From: Mycolicibacterium cosmeticum
GTDB taxonomy: Bacteria; Actinomycetota; Actinomycetes; Mycobacteriales; Mycobacteriaceae
Direction: 5' to 3'
DNA length: 64,000 nt
Assembly (NCBI GenBank): GCA_016197365.1
Contig: JACPVS010000026.1
Span: forward strand, 62,001 to 126,000
Shown: in pieces, positions 34,785-43,375 of the stretch
Numbering within the stretch: the first letter of the stretch is position 1
Layout of the letters: each line of letters starts with the position of its first letter
The notes under the pieces: generated by a model
What the model saw: the letters and a program-made list of their open reading frames with translations, nothing else
Told to the model about the DNA's origin: nothing
Databases searched by the model: none
Made by a program: the position numbers and the translations under genes

Positions 34785-36331
34785 ATCCTGAAGACGCCGT
34801 AGGACACCGACTCCAGCGGAGCCTGTGCGACAACTGAGAGGGCAAGACCGACAACGGTTCTGGTGTCGGCGGGGTCGATGACCCCGTCATCCCAGAGCCG
34901 CGCGGTGGAGTAGTACGGATTGCCCTGATCTTCGTACTGGGCGCGGATCGGCGCCTTGAACGCCTCTTCCTGCTCCGGTGTCATGTCGCCGCGAACGGTG
35001 GCCAGCACCGACGCGGCCTGCTCGCCGCCCATCACCGAGATCCGCGCGTTGGGCCACATCCACAGGAAGCGCGGCGAATACGCCCGCCCGCACATCGAAT
35101 AGTTGCCCGCACCGTAGGAGCCGCCGATCACGACGGTCAGCTTCGGGACCCGCGCACACGCCACGGCGGTGACCATCTTGGCACCGTGCTTGGCAATGCC
35201 ACCGGCCTCGTAGTCGCGGCCCACCATGAAGCCGGCGATGTTCTGCAGGAACAGCAGCGGGGTGTTGCGCTTGTCGCAGAGTTCGATGAAATGCGCACCC
35301 TTGACGGCGGATTCGCCGAACAGCACGCCGTTGTTGGCGATGATCCCGACGGGGTGGCCGTGGATGCGGGCGAAGCCGGTGACCAGCGTCGTGCCGTATT
35401 CGGCCTTGAACTCGGCGAATTCGCCACCATCGACGATGCGGGTGATCACCTCGTGCACGTCGTAGGGGACGCGGGAGTCCACGGGCACCACGTCGTAGAG
35501 CTCGGACTGGTCGGCGACCGGCGCGACCGTCGGCCGCACCTCCCACGGCGGGTCCTGTCGCGGCCCGAACGTCGAGACGATGCGCCGCACGATGCGCAGT
35601 GCGTCGCGGTCATCGTGGGCCAGATGGTCGGTGACACCGGAGGTCTTGGAATGCAGGTCGCCGCCGCCGAGTTCCTCGGCCGTGACGATCTCGCCGGTCG
35701 CGGCCTTCACCAGCGGCGGTCCGCCCAGGAAGATGGTGCCCTGGTTGCGCACGATGACGGCTTCGTCGCTCATCGCGGGGACGTACGCGCCGCCTGCGGT
35801 GCAGGAGCCGAGCACCGCGGCGATCTGCGGAATGCCCTGCGCGCTCATGGTGGCCTGGTTGAAGAAGATCCGGCCGAAGTGCTCACGGTCGGGGAACACC
35901 TCGTCCTGACGCGGAAGGAACGCACCGCCGGAGTCCACCAGGTAGACGCACGGCAGTCGGTTCTGCGCGGCGATCTCCTGTGCGCGAAGGTGTTTCTTGA
36001 CCGTGATCGGGTAGTAGGTGCCGCCCTTCACAGTGGCGTCGTTGGCCACGATCATGCATTCGCGGCCGGACACCCGCCCGATGCCCGCGATCATGCCGGC
36101 GCCGGGGCAGTCGCCGTCGTACATGCCGTCGGCGGCCAGCGGCGCGATGTCCAGGAACGGGCTCCCGGTGTCCAGCAGACCGTCGACCCGGTCGCGGGGC
36201 AACAACTTGCCGCGGCTGACGTGCCGGTCGCGGGCCTTCTCGGAACCGCCCAGTGCCGCCTCGGCCAATTTGGTGCGCAACTCCCCCACCAGCGCGAGGT
36301 GTGCGTCGCGATGCGACATCGCTGAACCCAT
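34781..36331 (-). CDS. accD1: Methylcrotonyl-CoA carboxylase carboxyltransferase subunit AccD1
   Basis: 516 aa carboxyltransferase with two crotonase-like halves: RDRVDGLLDTGSPFLDIAPL, CVYLVDSGGAFLPRQDEVFP, AVLGSCTAGGAYVPAMSDEA and, in the second half, LLFLQNIAGFMVGRDYEAGG and GGSYGAGNYSMCGRAY. It moves CO2 from biotin-AccA1 to 3-methylcrotonyl-CoA. First gene of the leucine operon; the promoter region contains two palindromes. The ATG at 36331 lacks a clear ribosome site; ATG 36319 is an alternative. In M. tuberculosis scoB, scoA and fadD35 lie between this gene and the TetR gene (recalled); here they are absent. Confidence 0.93.
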   Translation of the reverse strand: MGSAMSHRDAHLALVGELRTKLAEAALGGSEKARDRHVSRGKLLPRDRVDGLLDTGSPFLDIAPLAADGMYDGDCPGAGMIAGIGRVSGRECMIVANDATVKGGTYYPITVKKHLRAQEIAAQNRLPCVYLVDSGGAFLPRQDEVFPDREHFGRIFFNQATMSAQGIPQIAAVLGSCTAGGAYVPAMSDEAVIVRNQGTIFLGGPPLVKAATGEIVTAEELGGGDLHSKTSGVTDHLAHDDRDALRIVRRIVSTFGPRQDPPWEVRPTVAPVADQSELYDVVPVDSRVPYDVHEVITRIVDGGEFAEFKAEYGTTLVTGFARIHGHPVGIIANNGVLFGESAVKGAHFIELCDKRNTPLLFLQNIAGFMVGRDYEAGGIAKHGAKMVTAVACARVPKLTVVIGGSYGAGNYSMCGRAYSPRFLWMWPNARISVMGGEQAASVLATVRGDMTPEQEEAFKAPIRAQYEDQGNPYYSTARLWDDGVIDPADTRTVVGLALSVVAQAPLESVSYGVFRM

Positions 36332-36340
36332 TTCAGTTGA

Positions 36341-36356
36341 GTTAATGACGACTAAC
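36341..36356. promoter_or_regulatory. Operator copy 1 between accD1 and the TetR gene
   Basis: GTTAATGACGACTAAC, an imperfect 16-bp palindrome that differs at two positions from copy 2. It also sits inside the longer inverted repeat GAGTTA-N8-TAACTC (36339-36358). It is 10 bp from the accD1 start codon, where bound repressor would block transcription. Confidence 0.75.
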
Positions 36357-36365
36357 TCGTAGTAT

Positions 36366-36381
36366 GTTAATCACGATTAAC
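36366..36381. promoter_or_regulatory. Operator copy 2 between accD1 and the TetR gene
   Basis: GTTAATC-AC-GATTAAC, perfect 7-bp arms with a 2-nt centre. It lies exactly 25 bp (start to start) from copy 1, in an 85-bp divergent promoter. This is the expected size and place for TetR-family binding and autoregulation. Confidence 0.8.
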
Positions 36382-36416
36382 CCGAATGTAAACAGCCGGA
36401 GGGAGGGCGGACGGCC

Positions 36417-37007
36417 GTGACGACCGAAACCGCGCGCAGCAGAGCCAAGTCCGACCGCCGCGATCAGCTGATCGGCGCCGCCGAACGGCTGATCGCCGAA
36501 AACGGCTACCTCGCGGTGCGTCTCGAGGACATCGGCGCGGCGGCCGGCGTGAGCGGGCCCGCCATCTACCGGCACTTCCCGAACAAGGAGGCCCTGCTGG
36601 TAGAGCTCCTGGTCGGGATCAGCACCCGGCTGCTGACCGGCGCCACCGACGTCGTCAACGCCAACCCGCAACCCGAACCGGCACTCGACGGATTGATCGA
36701 CTTCCACCTCGACTTCGCCCTCGGTGAATCCGACCTGATCCGCATCCAGGACCGCGACCTCGCGCACCTGCCCGCCCAAGCCAAACGCCAGGTGCGGAAG
36801 GCACAGCGGCAATACATCGAGATCTGGGTCGACGTGTTGCGCCGCCTCGACGACACCCTGGACGAATCCGACGCCCGACTGATGTCACAGGCCGTGTTCG
36901 GGCTGCTGAACTCCACCCCGCACAGCGTCAAGACACCGACCCGCACCCACAGCTCACGAGCGGTATTGCGGGCCATGACCGTTGCCGCGCTCGGCGCGTC
37001 GCGATAG
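36417..37007 (+). CDS. bkaR: TetR-family repressor of the branched-chain catabolism operon (BkaR-like)
   Basis: 196 aa. The N-terminal helix-turn-helix is at about residues 20-65: LIAENGYLAVRLEDIGAAAG, then VSGPAIYRHFPNKEALL. The C-terminal ligand domain has no obvious motif. Orthologous position to Rv2506, which I recall being reported as BkaR, a repressor of branched-chain keto-acid genes; the ligand is probably an acyl-CoA intermediate (inference). It diverges from accD1 over the two palindromes and likely represses both itself and the operon. GTG start at 36417 with GGAGGGAGGG upstream. Confidence 0.85.
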   Translation: MTTETARSRAKSDRRDQLIGAAERLIAENGYLAVRLEDIGAAAGVSGPAIYRHFPNKEALLVELLVGISTRLLTGATDVVNANPQPEPALDGLIDFHLDFALGESDLIRIQDRDLAHLPAQAKRQVRKAQRQYIEIWVDVLRRLDDTLDESDARLMSQAVFGLLNSTPHSVKTPTRTHSSRAVLRAMTVAALGASR

Positions 37008-37085
37008 CCGTCACGAGCAATCGGGCGGGCCCGCAAGGCGGCGCATCGCCAGACGGCGCGGGTACCCTGCAGCCATGAGGTGGGC

Positions 37086-37871
37086 ATGACCAATTCACCA
37101 GGCGGCGACGAGCCGACCCAGAGGCTGACCGGCCGTTCTGGCGACGCTTATTCGGGCTACCCGGGATATCCCGGCTACCCCGATCCCGCTTACGCCGGCC
37201 AGGCGCCCTACGGACAGCCCCCTCACGGCACACGGCCCACCGAGCCGATCCCCGCGTACGCGGCGTATGACCCCGCCTACGCGACCAATCAGTACTACGG
37301 CGGCCCGCCCCCGCCGCCCGGCGCACCCACCCCACCGGAAGGCCCGCGAACTCCTCGCTGGCTCTGGGTGGTCGCGGCCATCGCCATCATCGTGGTACTC
37401 GGACTGGTGATCGCCCTGGTGATCGTCAACAGCTCACAGCAGGACACCGTGGTGGCACCGGTCCCGTCACTCTCCGAGCCGACGTCCACGGCCGGCCCGA
37501 CGACGACGCGCCGCCCGACCACCGTCACCTCGACGCCCACGCAGGTGCCCGCGCCGTCGGCCACCAGCCCCGCCACCCCGACCACCACGGGTGCCGAGCC
37601 GGGTGTCACCGAGCCCGTCGTCTACAACGTCGGCGGCACGGGCCGGGCCATCAACATCACCTACGTCGACACCGGCGGTGTGCTGCAGACCGAGTTCAAT
37701 GTGCTGCTGCCGTGGAGCAAGCAGGTGGACCTGGCCAAGCCGGCCAAGGGCTCGGCGAGCGTCAGCATCATCAACGTCGGCCGTGAGGTCAATTGCTCCA
37801 TCACCATCGACGGCGCGCAGGTGCAGCAGCGCAGTGGGTCAGGCCTGACGATCTGCAGCCCGATCGGCTGA
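37086..37871 (+). CDS. Pro-rich single-pass membrane protein with MmpS-like external domain
   Basis: 261 aa. A cytoplasmic, disordered Tyr/Pro/Gly-rich N-terminus (GYPGYPGYPDP), one transmembrane helix (WLWVVAAIAIIVVLGLVIAL, about 95-120), a Thr/Pro-rich linker, and a C-terminal domain of about 85 residues beginning VVYNVGGTGRAINITYVDTG. The last domain resembles the Ig-like outer part of MmpS siderophore/lipid-export accessory proteins; two Cys (NCSI, TICS) may form a disulfide. It matches Rv2507. The last 33 bp overlap the convergent MFS gene. Confidence 0.8.
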   Translation: MTNSPGGDEPTQRLTGRSGDAYSGYPGYPGYPDPAYAGQAPYGQPPHGTRPTEPIPAYAAYDPAYATNQYYGGPPPPPGAPTPPEGPRTPRWLWVVAAIAIIVVLGLVIALVIVNSSQQDTVVAPVPSLSEPTSTAGPTTTRRPTTVTSTPTQVPAPSATSPATPTTTGAEPGVTEPVVYNVGGTGRAINITYVDTGGVLQTEFNVLLPWSKQVDLAKPAKGSASVSIINVGREVNCSITIDGAQVQQRSGSGLTICSPIG

Positions 37872-39161
37872 CCGGCTGGGGGTTTTCACCCCGAGCATCA
37901 GCACCAGGCCGAGCACCAGCACCACGCAGATCCCGCCCATCCCCGCGCGGTCGCTGTCGAAGATGTCGATGAACAACGCGAACAATGCCGGCGCCAGGAA
38001 GGTCGCCGCCCGGCCGGTCATCGTGAAGAGGCCGAACGCCACACCCTCCTTGCCCTCGTGGGTGAGACGCAGCATCTGCGTGCGCGCCGCCGACAGCGTC
38101 GGCCCGACGAACAAGCACAGCAGCAGCCCGCACACCCAGAACGCCAACGGACCCGAGAGCGTGATCAAGGTGAGCGCGACGACGATCATCAGGCTCAGCG
38201 CCCCGACGATCACCGGCTTGGCGCCGATCCGGTCGTCCAGCCAGCCCCCGGCAACCGCGCCCGCCGCGGCCACCAGGCAGGCGCACACACCGAACAACAA
38301 CACCGTCGCCGGCGAGATGCCGTAGACGTTGACCCCGAGCACGGCCCCGAAGGTGAACACCCCCGTCAGGCCGTCCCGGAACACCGCGCTGGCGATCAGG
38401 TAGTAGACGACGTTGCGGTCGCGGCGCCATTCGCCCGTCACCTCAGCCCACAGCGTGCGGTAGGCCGCCACGATCCCGACCGGCCGGTGCGCGTCATCGG
38501 CGGGCGGCGACGGCGCCCTGAGCAACAACGGCACCGCGAACACCGCGAACCACAACGCCGTCAGCAGCATGGCCGCCCGCACGTTCTGACCGTCATCGTG
38601 GGGCAGGCCGAGCAGTCCGCCGTCCCCGGCGATGAATCCGACGTAGACGATCAGCAGCAGCCCGACGCTGCCGCCGTAGCCGACCGCCAGCCCCGTCCCG
38701 GAGATCCGCCCGGAGTTCTTCGGTGTGGTCAGCTGCCCCAGCATCGCGTTGTACGGCACGGTGGCCAGGTCATTGCACGCCGCGGTCAGTGCCAGCAGCG
38801 CGAGCCCGGCCCACAGATAGTGGTAGTCGGCGCGGATCAGAGTCATCGAGGCCACCAGCAGCACCACCACGACCGTCAGCACCACGAGCGCGCGGCGCCT
38901 GCGATGCGCCGCGTCGACCCAGATGCCCGTCACCGGCGCGAGGACCGCGACGATGATGCCCGCGATGGTCAGCGCCCGGCCCAGCCAGCTCGCCGGAGTG
39001 GTGTCCCCCGGCAGGTCCTTGCCGACGGCGCTGGTCAGGTAGACAGAGAACACGAACGTCACGACGATCGCGTTGACGCCGGTGGCGCCGCAGTCGTACA
39101 GAACCCACGACAGCACTTGTGAACGCCGCGCCCCGCGCGGCTCCGACACGGGGCTGCTCAT
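37839..39161 (-). CDS. MFS transporter of the UMF1/ATG22-like group
   Basis: 440 aa with about 12 transmembrane segments. WVLYDCGATGVNAIVVTFVF near the start is typical of the UMF1 group related to yeast vacuolar Atg22, which exports amino acids. The substrate here is not known. It matches Rv2508c in order. The ATG at 39161 has AGGGTGG five bases upstream and a TATAGG box just beyond; a longer frame to 39239 would run through that promoter and is rejected. Confidence 0.85.
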   Translation of the reverse strand: MSSPVSEPRGARRSQVLSWVLYDCGATGVNAIVVTFVFSVYLTSAVGKDLPGDTTPASWLGRALTIAGIIVAVLAPVTGIWVDAAHRRRRALVVLTVVVVLLVASMTLIRADYHYLWAGLALLALTAACNDLATVPYNAMLGQLTTPKNSGRISGTGLAVGYGGSVGLLLIVYVGFIAGDGGLLGLPHDDGQNVRAAMLLTALWFAVFAVPLLLRAPSPPADDAHRPVGIVAAYRTLWAEVTGEWRRDRNVVYYLIASAVFRDGLTGVFTFGAVLGVNVYGISPATVLLFGVCACLVAAAGAVAGGWLDDRIGAKPVIVGALSLMIVVALTLITLSGPLAFWVCGLLLCLFVGPTLSAARTQMLRLTHEGKEGVAFGLFTMTGRAATFLAPALFALFIDIFDSDRAGMGGICVVLVLGLVLMLGVKTPSRSADRAADRQA

Positions 39162-39195
39162 GATCGCCACCCTATAAGTCCCTACGATTTCTCCC

Positions 39196-40002
39196 ATGCC
39201 AGTACCTGCACCACATCCCGACGCCCGCGCGGTCGTCACCGGCGCCTCTCAGGGCATCGGTGAAGCCCTGGCCGACGAACTGGCCGCCCGCGGCCATCAC
39301 CTGATCATCACCGCCCGCCGCGGCGAGGTGCTCGCCGAGCTCGCCGAGCGGCTCACCCAGAAACACGGCCTCACCGTCGAGGTGCGCGCCGTCGACCTCG
39401 CCGACCCGGCCGCCCGCGATGTGCTGTGTGAGGAGCTCGCCGACCGCAACATCTCGGTGCTGTGCGCCAACGCGGGCACCGCCACCTTCGGCCCGGTCGC
39501 CAAGCTGGACCCCGCCGGCGAGAAGGCCCAGGTTCAGCTGAATGCCATTGCGGTGCACGATCTCTGCCTGGCCGTGTTGCCCGGCATGCTGGAGCGCAAG
39601 GCCGGCGGCATCCTGATCTCCGGTTCGGTGGCCGGGAACTCGCCCATCCCCAACAACGCCACCTACGCGGCCACCAAGGCGTTCGCGAACACCTTCAGCG
39701 AGTCGCTGCGCGGGGAGTTGAAGGGCACCGGTGTGCACGTCACGCTGCTGGCTCCCGGCCCGGTGCGCACCGACCTGCCCGACGTGTCCGAGCAGTCGCT
39801 CGTCGAACGGTTGATCCCCGACTTCCTCTGGATCAACACCGAGTACACCGCCAAGCTGTCCCTGGACGGGCTGGAGAGCAACAAGATGCGCATCGTCCCC
39901 GGCCTGACATCGAAGGCGATGTCGGCGGCCACCGGGTACGGACCGCGTGCGATCGTCACGCCCATCGTCGGGGCTGTGTACAAGAAACTCGGCGGCGACT
40001 AG
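39196..40002 (+). CDS. cmrA: Mycolate reductase CmrA (short-chain dehydrogenase)
   Basis: 268 aa SDR. TGASQGIGEALADEL nucleotide loop (about residue 16), CANAGTATFG, catalytic Ser in ISGSVAG and Tyr/Lys in YAATKAFANTF. In M. tuberculosis (Rv2509) and corynebacteria this enzyme reduces the beta-keto group of the newly condensed mycolic precursor, the last step in mycolic acid assembly. Position and sequence fit the orthologue, supporting a mycolate-bearing host. A strong hairpin follows its stop. Confidence 0.88.
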   Translation: MPVPAPHPDARAVVTGASQGIGEALADELAARGHHLIITARRGEVLAELAERLTQKHGLTVEVRAVDLADPAARDVLCEELADRNISVLCANAGTATFGPVAKLDPAGEKAQVQLNAIAVHDLCLAVLPGMLERKAGGILISGSVAGNSPIPNNATYAATKAFANTFSESLRGELKGTGVHVTLLAPGPVRTDLPDVSEQSLVERLIPDFLWINTEYTAKLSLDGLESNKMRIVPGLTSKAMSAATGYGPRAIVTPIVGAVYKKLGGD

Positions 40003-40003
40003 C

Positions 40004-40053
40004 GATTTCGGCGTCATCCGTTGCGGTCAGCGGCGTCTGACCACGCCGAAATC
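40004..40053. terminator. Bidirectional terminator between cmrA and the HerA-like gene
   Basis: GATTTCGGCGT (40004-40014) pairs with ACGCCGAAATC (40043-40053), and inside it GGTCAG (40025-40030) pairs with CTGACC (40037-40042). The nested hairpin lies between two converging genes. Confidence 0.75.
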
Positions 40054-41632
40054 ACCGCTTGCGGCGGCCCGTACCGAAGATGCTGCGGGTGATCTCCCGG
40101 CCGATGACGGTGCCTGCCGAGCGCATCGCACTCTTGAACGCCGGGCTGGTCACCATCTTGTCGAAGAAGCCCGGCTCGGCGGCGTTGCGCGCGGTCGAGG
40201 TGCCCTCGATGTCCGCCCCGCCACCGGTGGAGACCGGCGGCGGCAGCTGATCCGCGGGCGCTTCCGGCGGAGGCGCCAACCGGGCGTTGAGCTTCTCGTA
40301 GGCCGACTCGCGGTCGATGGTCTGGCCGTAGGTCGCCTGCAAGGGGCTGGCCAACGCGGCGGCCTTGATGGCGTCGGGGCCGATGGTGTCCATCAGCGAC
40401 CGCGGCGCCCGCATCCGGGTCCATGCGACCGGCGTCGGCGCCCCACGCTCGGAGAGCACGGTGACGATGGCCTCGCCGATGCCCAGCGAGGTCAGCGCCT
40501 CCTCCAGGTCGTAGACCGTGGTCTTCGGGTAGGTCCGCACCGTCTTGGTGAGCGCCTTCTGGTCATCCGGGGTGAACGCGCGCAGCGCATGCTGCACCCG
40601 GGCGCCCAACTGCGAGAGCACGTTGTTGGGCACGTCGGTGGGCAGCTGGGTGCAGAAGAACACGCCGACGCCCTTGGAGCGGATCAACTTCACCGTCTGC
40701 TCGACCTGCTCCAGGAATGCCTTGGATGCGTCGGTGAACAGCAGGTGGGCTTCGTCGAAGAAGAACACCAGCTTGGGCTTGTCGACGTCGCCGACCTCGG
40801 GCAGCGTCGTGAACAGGTCGGCCAGCACCCACATCAGGAAGGTGGAGAACATCACCGGGCGGGCGGCCTGCGCGCCCAGTTCCAGCAGCGAGATGACGCC
40901 GCGGCCCTGCGCGTCCAGCCGGATCAGATCCTTGGGTTCCAGTTCCGGCTCGCCGAAGAACGTGTCGGCGCCCTCGGCCTCCAGATTCACCAGTGCCCGC
41001 AGGATCACCCCGGCGGTGGTCGGCGACACCGCGCCCAGCGCCTTGAGTTCGGGCTTGCCCTCGTCGCCGGTCAGGTACTGGATGACGGCGCGCAGATCCT
41101 TCAGATCCAGCAGCGACAGGCCCTTCTGGTCGGCCCAGTGGAAGATCAGCCCCAGGGTGGATTCCTGGGTTGCGTTGAGCCCCAGCACCTTCGACAGCAG
41201 GATCGGACCGAAACTGGTGATGGTCGCGCGCACCGGCACACCGATGCCTTCGGTGCCCAGCGACAGGAACTCCACCGGGAACGCCGTCGGCGTCCAGCTG
41301 TCACCGGTATCGGTGGCGCGCTGGGTGGTCTTGTCGCCCGTCTCCCCCGGGCGCGACAGGCCCGAGAGGTCGCCCTTCACGTCGGCCATCAGCACCGGCA
41401 CCCCGGCCGCGGACAGCTGCTCGGCCATCACCTGCAACGACTTCGTCTTGCCGGTGCCCGTCGCGCCGGCGATCAGACCGTGCCGGTTGACCGTGGCCAG
41501 TGGGATACGCACCAACGCGGTGGGATCGACGACGCCGTCGACCACCACCGTCCCGAGCTCCAGAGCTTGTCCCTCGACGGCGTAACCTGCGGCGATCTGC
41601 TGTGCGGGGGTTGCGGTGGATTCTGAGGTCAT
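40052..41632 (-). CDS. HerA-like P-loop ATPase (DUF853 family)
   Basis: 526 aa. Walker A GATGTGKTKSLQVMAEQLSA (about residue 55) and Walker B LVFFFDEAHLLF (about 295), with the N-terminal beta segment of HerA-HAS proteins and a disordered Pro-rich stretch before a basic C-terminus (GREITRSIFGTGRRKR). Family members are predicted DNA-translocating or remodelling ATPases; the true role is not established. Matches Rv2510c. No NurA nuclease partner is near. Confidence 0.85.
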   Translation of the reverse strand: MTSESTATPAQQIAAGYAVEGQALELGTVVVDGVVDPTALVRIPLATVNRHGLIAGATGTGKTKSLQVMAEQLSAAGVPVLMADVKGDLSGLSRPGETGDKTTQRATDTGDSWTPTAFPVEFLSLGTEGIGVPVRATITSFGPILLSKVLGLNATQESTLGLIFHWADQKGLSLLDLKDLRAVIQYLTGDEGKPELKALGAVSPTTAGVILRALVNLEAEGADTFFGEPELEPKDLIRLDAQGRGVISLLELGAQAARPVMFSTFLMWVLADLFTTLPEVGDVDKPKLVFFFDEAHLLFTDASKAFLEQVEQTVKLIRSKGVGVFFCTQLPTDVPNNVLSQLGARVQHALRAFTPDDQKALTKTVRTYPKTTVYDLEEALTSLGIGEAIVTVLSERGAPTPVAWTRMRAPRSLMDTIGPDAIKAAALASPLQATYGQTIDRESAYEKLNARLAPPPEAPADQLPPPVSTGGGADIEGTSTARNAAEPGFFDKMVTSPAFKSAMRSAGTVIGREITRSIFGTGRRKR

Positions 41633-41711
41633 GGGCAGACACTACTGAACCGCGGCCCAAACGGTGGGTGCGGGCAGCTGCCGCAGGAGTATGCGCATAC
41701 TGTGGATCGCT

Positions 41712-42323
41712 GTGCGTGAAGAACTGGTCTGGATCGACTGTGAGATGACGGGGCTGGACCTCAAGTCCGACAAGCTCATCGAGATTGCGGCACTGGTCAC
41801 CGATGCCGACCTGAACATCCTCGGCGACGGGATCGACGTGGTCATCCACGCCGACGAGGATGCCCTGTCGGGCATGGTCGACGTGGTGGCCAAGATGCAC
41901 TCCAGCTCGGGGCTCGACAAAGAGGTCCTGGCCTCCACCGTCGACATCCCGACCGCGGAGAAGATGGTGCTCGACTACATCCGAGACCACGTCAAGCAAG
42001 CCAAAACCGCCCCGCTGTGCGGTAACTCGATCGGCACCGACCGCGGCTTCATCGCGCGCGACATGCCCGCCCTCGACGAGTACCTGCACTACCGGATGAT
42101 CGACGTCAGCTCCATCAAGGAACTGTGCCGGCGCTGGTTCCCGCGCATCTACTTCGGGCAGCCGGAGAAGGGTCTGGCGCACCGCGCGCTGGCCGACATC
42201 CACGAGTCCATCCGCGAGCTCAAGTACTACCGCGGCACCGCGTTCGTCCCCGCTCCCGGGCCGTCGACCAGCGAAATCGCCGCCGTCGCCGCCGAGCTTG
42301 GCCCCCCGAAGACCGACACGTAG
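41712..42323 (+). CDS. orn: Oligoribonuclease Orn
   Basis: 203 aa DEDDh exonuclease that finishes mRNA decay and degrades pGpG-type dinucleotides. Motifs: VWIDCEMTGLD (D,E), GNSIGTDRGFIARDMP (D), and HRALADI (H,D). The GTG at 41712 aligns with the recalled M. tuberculosis start (DELVWIDCEMTGLD near the N-terminus, Rv2511); an upstream extension to 41664 is unlikely. A tRNA-His follows 63 bp downstream. Confidence 0.95.
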   Translation: MREELVWIDCEMTGLDLKSDKLIEIAALVTDADLNILGDGIDVVIHADEDALSGMVDVVAKMHSSSGLDKEVLASTVDIPTAEKMVLDYIRDHVKQAKTAPLCGNSIGTDRGFIARDMPALDEYLHYRMIDVSSIKELCRRWFPRIYFGQPEKGLAHRALADIHESIRELKYYRGTAFVPAPGPSTSEIAAVAAELGPPKTDT

Positions 42324-42386
42324 GAAACCGATTCGGCTCCGGCGCACCGGAGCAGTTAGTATCTAGGACGCCGCTCACGCGGCAAT

Positions 42387-42460
42387 GGTGGCTGTAGTTC
42401 AGTTGGTAGAGCACCAGGTTGTGATCCTGGATGTCGCGGGTTCGAGTCCCGTCAGCCACC
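42387..42460 (+). tRNA. tRNA-His (anticodon GTG)
   Basis: Acceptor GTGGCTG pairs with CAGCCAC; the extra G at 42387 and discriminator C at 42460 give the G-1:C73 pair that marks tRNA-His. Anticodon stem CCAGG/CCTGG with loop TTGTGAT. CCA is not encoded. Confidence 0.95.
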
Positions 42461-42469
42461 CGAGTACAG

Positions 42470-42499
42470 GAACGCCGCCTACGCGAGTAGGCGGCGTTC
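42470..42499. terminator. Strong hairpin after tRNA-His
   Basis: GAACGCCGCCTAC and its exact complement GTAGGCGGCGTTC form a 13-bp stem closed by a GCGA tetraloop, followed by TTGGTTT. It can serve the tRNA and the converging SDR gene. Confidence 0.85.
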
Positions 42500-42520
42500 T
42501 TGGTTTCGCCCCGAGAACTC

Positions 42521-43282
42521 CTAGGCGGGCGCCTTCTTGATCCGCGGCGAGAGCTGCACGAATTCCGGTACCACACTGGGGTTCTCGTGGGCGGTGAGCA
42601 CCAGGGACAGCAGTGTGTTGGCGACATCGCCCAGGGCGGCCATCCGGGCGGGCAGCTGGCCGTGCTCCACCCACGACTCGAACAGCTGCGACAGCAGGTC
42701 GCGGTCCGCGCCGCGCAGGATCTCGGTGCCCTCGGTCGGGCAGATGCCGACGCGCAGCAGCGACAGGTCCGGATGCTCGTTGCGCCAGGAGTGCAGGATC
42801 TCGTCGAGTGCGGCCTTGCTGGCGTTGTAGGCGGCCACCCCGGCGCGCGGACGCCCGACGTCATGGCTGGAGGCGATCAGCACCACCCCGTCCTCGGACA
42901 GGTGCGGCTGCACGGCGCGCAGCAGGTTGTTCGCGCCCAGCGCGTTGACGCTGAAGGCGTGCACCCAGGTGGCCACGTCGGTGTCCTCGATGTGCGCCAG
43001 CGGCGCGACGGTGCTGGTGAACACCACCGCGTCGAGGCCGCCAAGGGCCGCCACCGCGGCACCGACGACCGAGGCGATGGCCGCGGTGTCCTCGATGTCG
43101 AGCTCGAACGCCGATCCGCCGACCTCGGCGGCCAGGCTGCTCAGCAGATCCAGCCGGCGGGCCGCCACCGCGACCTTGGCGCCACGGCCCGCGGCGCTGG
43201 TCGCCACGGCATGGCCGATGCCCGACGATGCCCCGACCACCAGAAGTCGCAGTCCGGCGGCGTCGGTGCGCTGATCAGTCAT
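42521..43282 (-). CDS. Short-chain dehydrogenase/reductase
   Basis: 253 aa SDR. LLVVGASSGIGHAVATSAA cofactor loop, FTSTVAPLA where NNAG normally is, Ser in LIASSHDVG and YNASKAALDE for the catalytic Tyr/Lys. The NNAG motif is replaced by STVA, but the triad is intact, so it is probably active. An Arg pair after strand 2 (AARRLD) suggests NADPH. Substrate unknown. The ATG at 43282 has GAGGG five bases upstream. Confidence 0.85.
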   Translation of the reverse strand: MTDQRTDAAGLRLLVVGASSGIGHAVATSAAGRGAKVAVAARRLDLLSSLAAEVGGSAFELDIEDTAAIASVVGAAVAALGGLDAVVFTSTVAPLAHIEDTDVATWVHAFSVNALGANNLLRAVQPHLSEDGVVLIASSHDVGRPRAGVAAYNASKAALDEILHSWRNEHPDLSLLRVGICPTEGTEILRGADRDLLSQLFESWVEHGQLPARMAALGDVANTLLSLVLTAHENPSVVPEFVQLSPRIKKAPA

Positions 43283-43375
43283 TCTCACCCTCGTTCATCA
43301 TCGGTTAGGACACCCTTATAGATCCGGGACAGTACCTGTGCGATGAGTTTCGGGTGTGACGTGGGTCAACATCGC

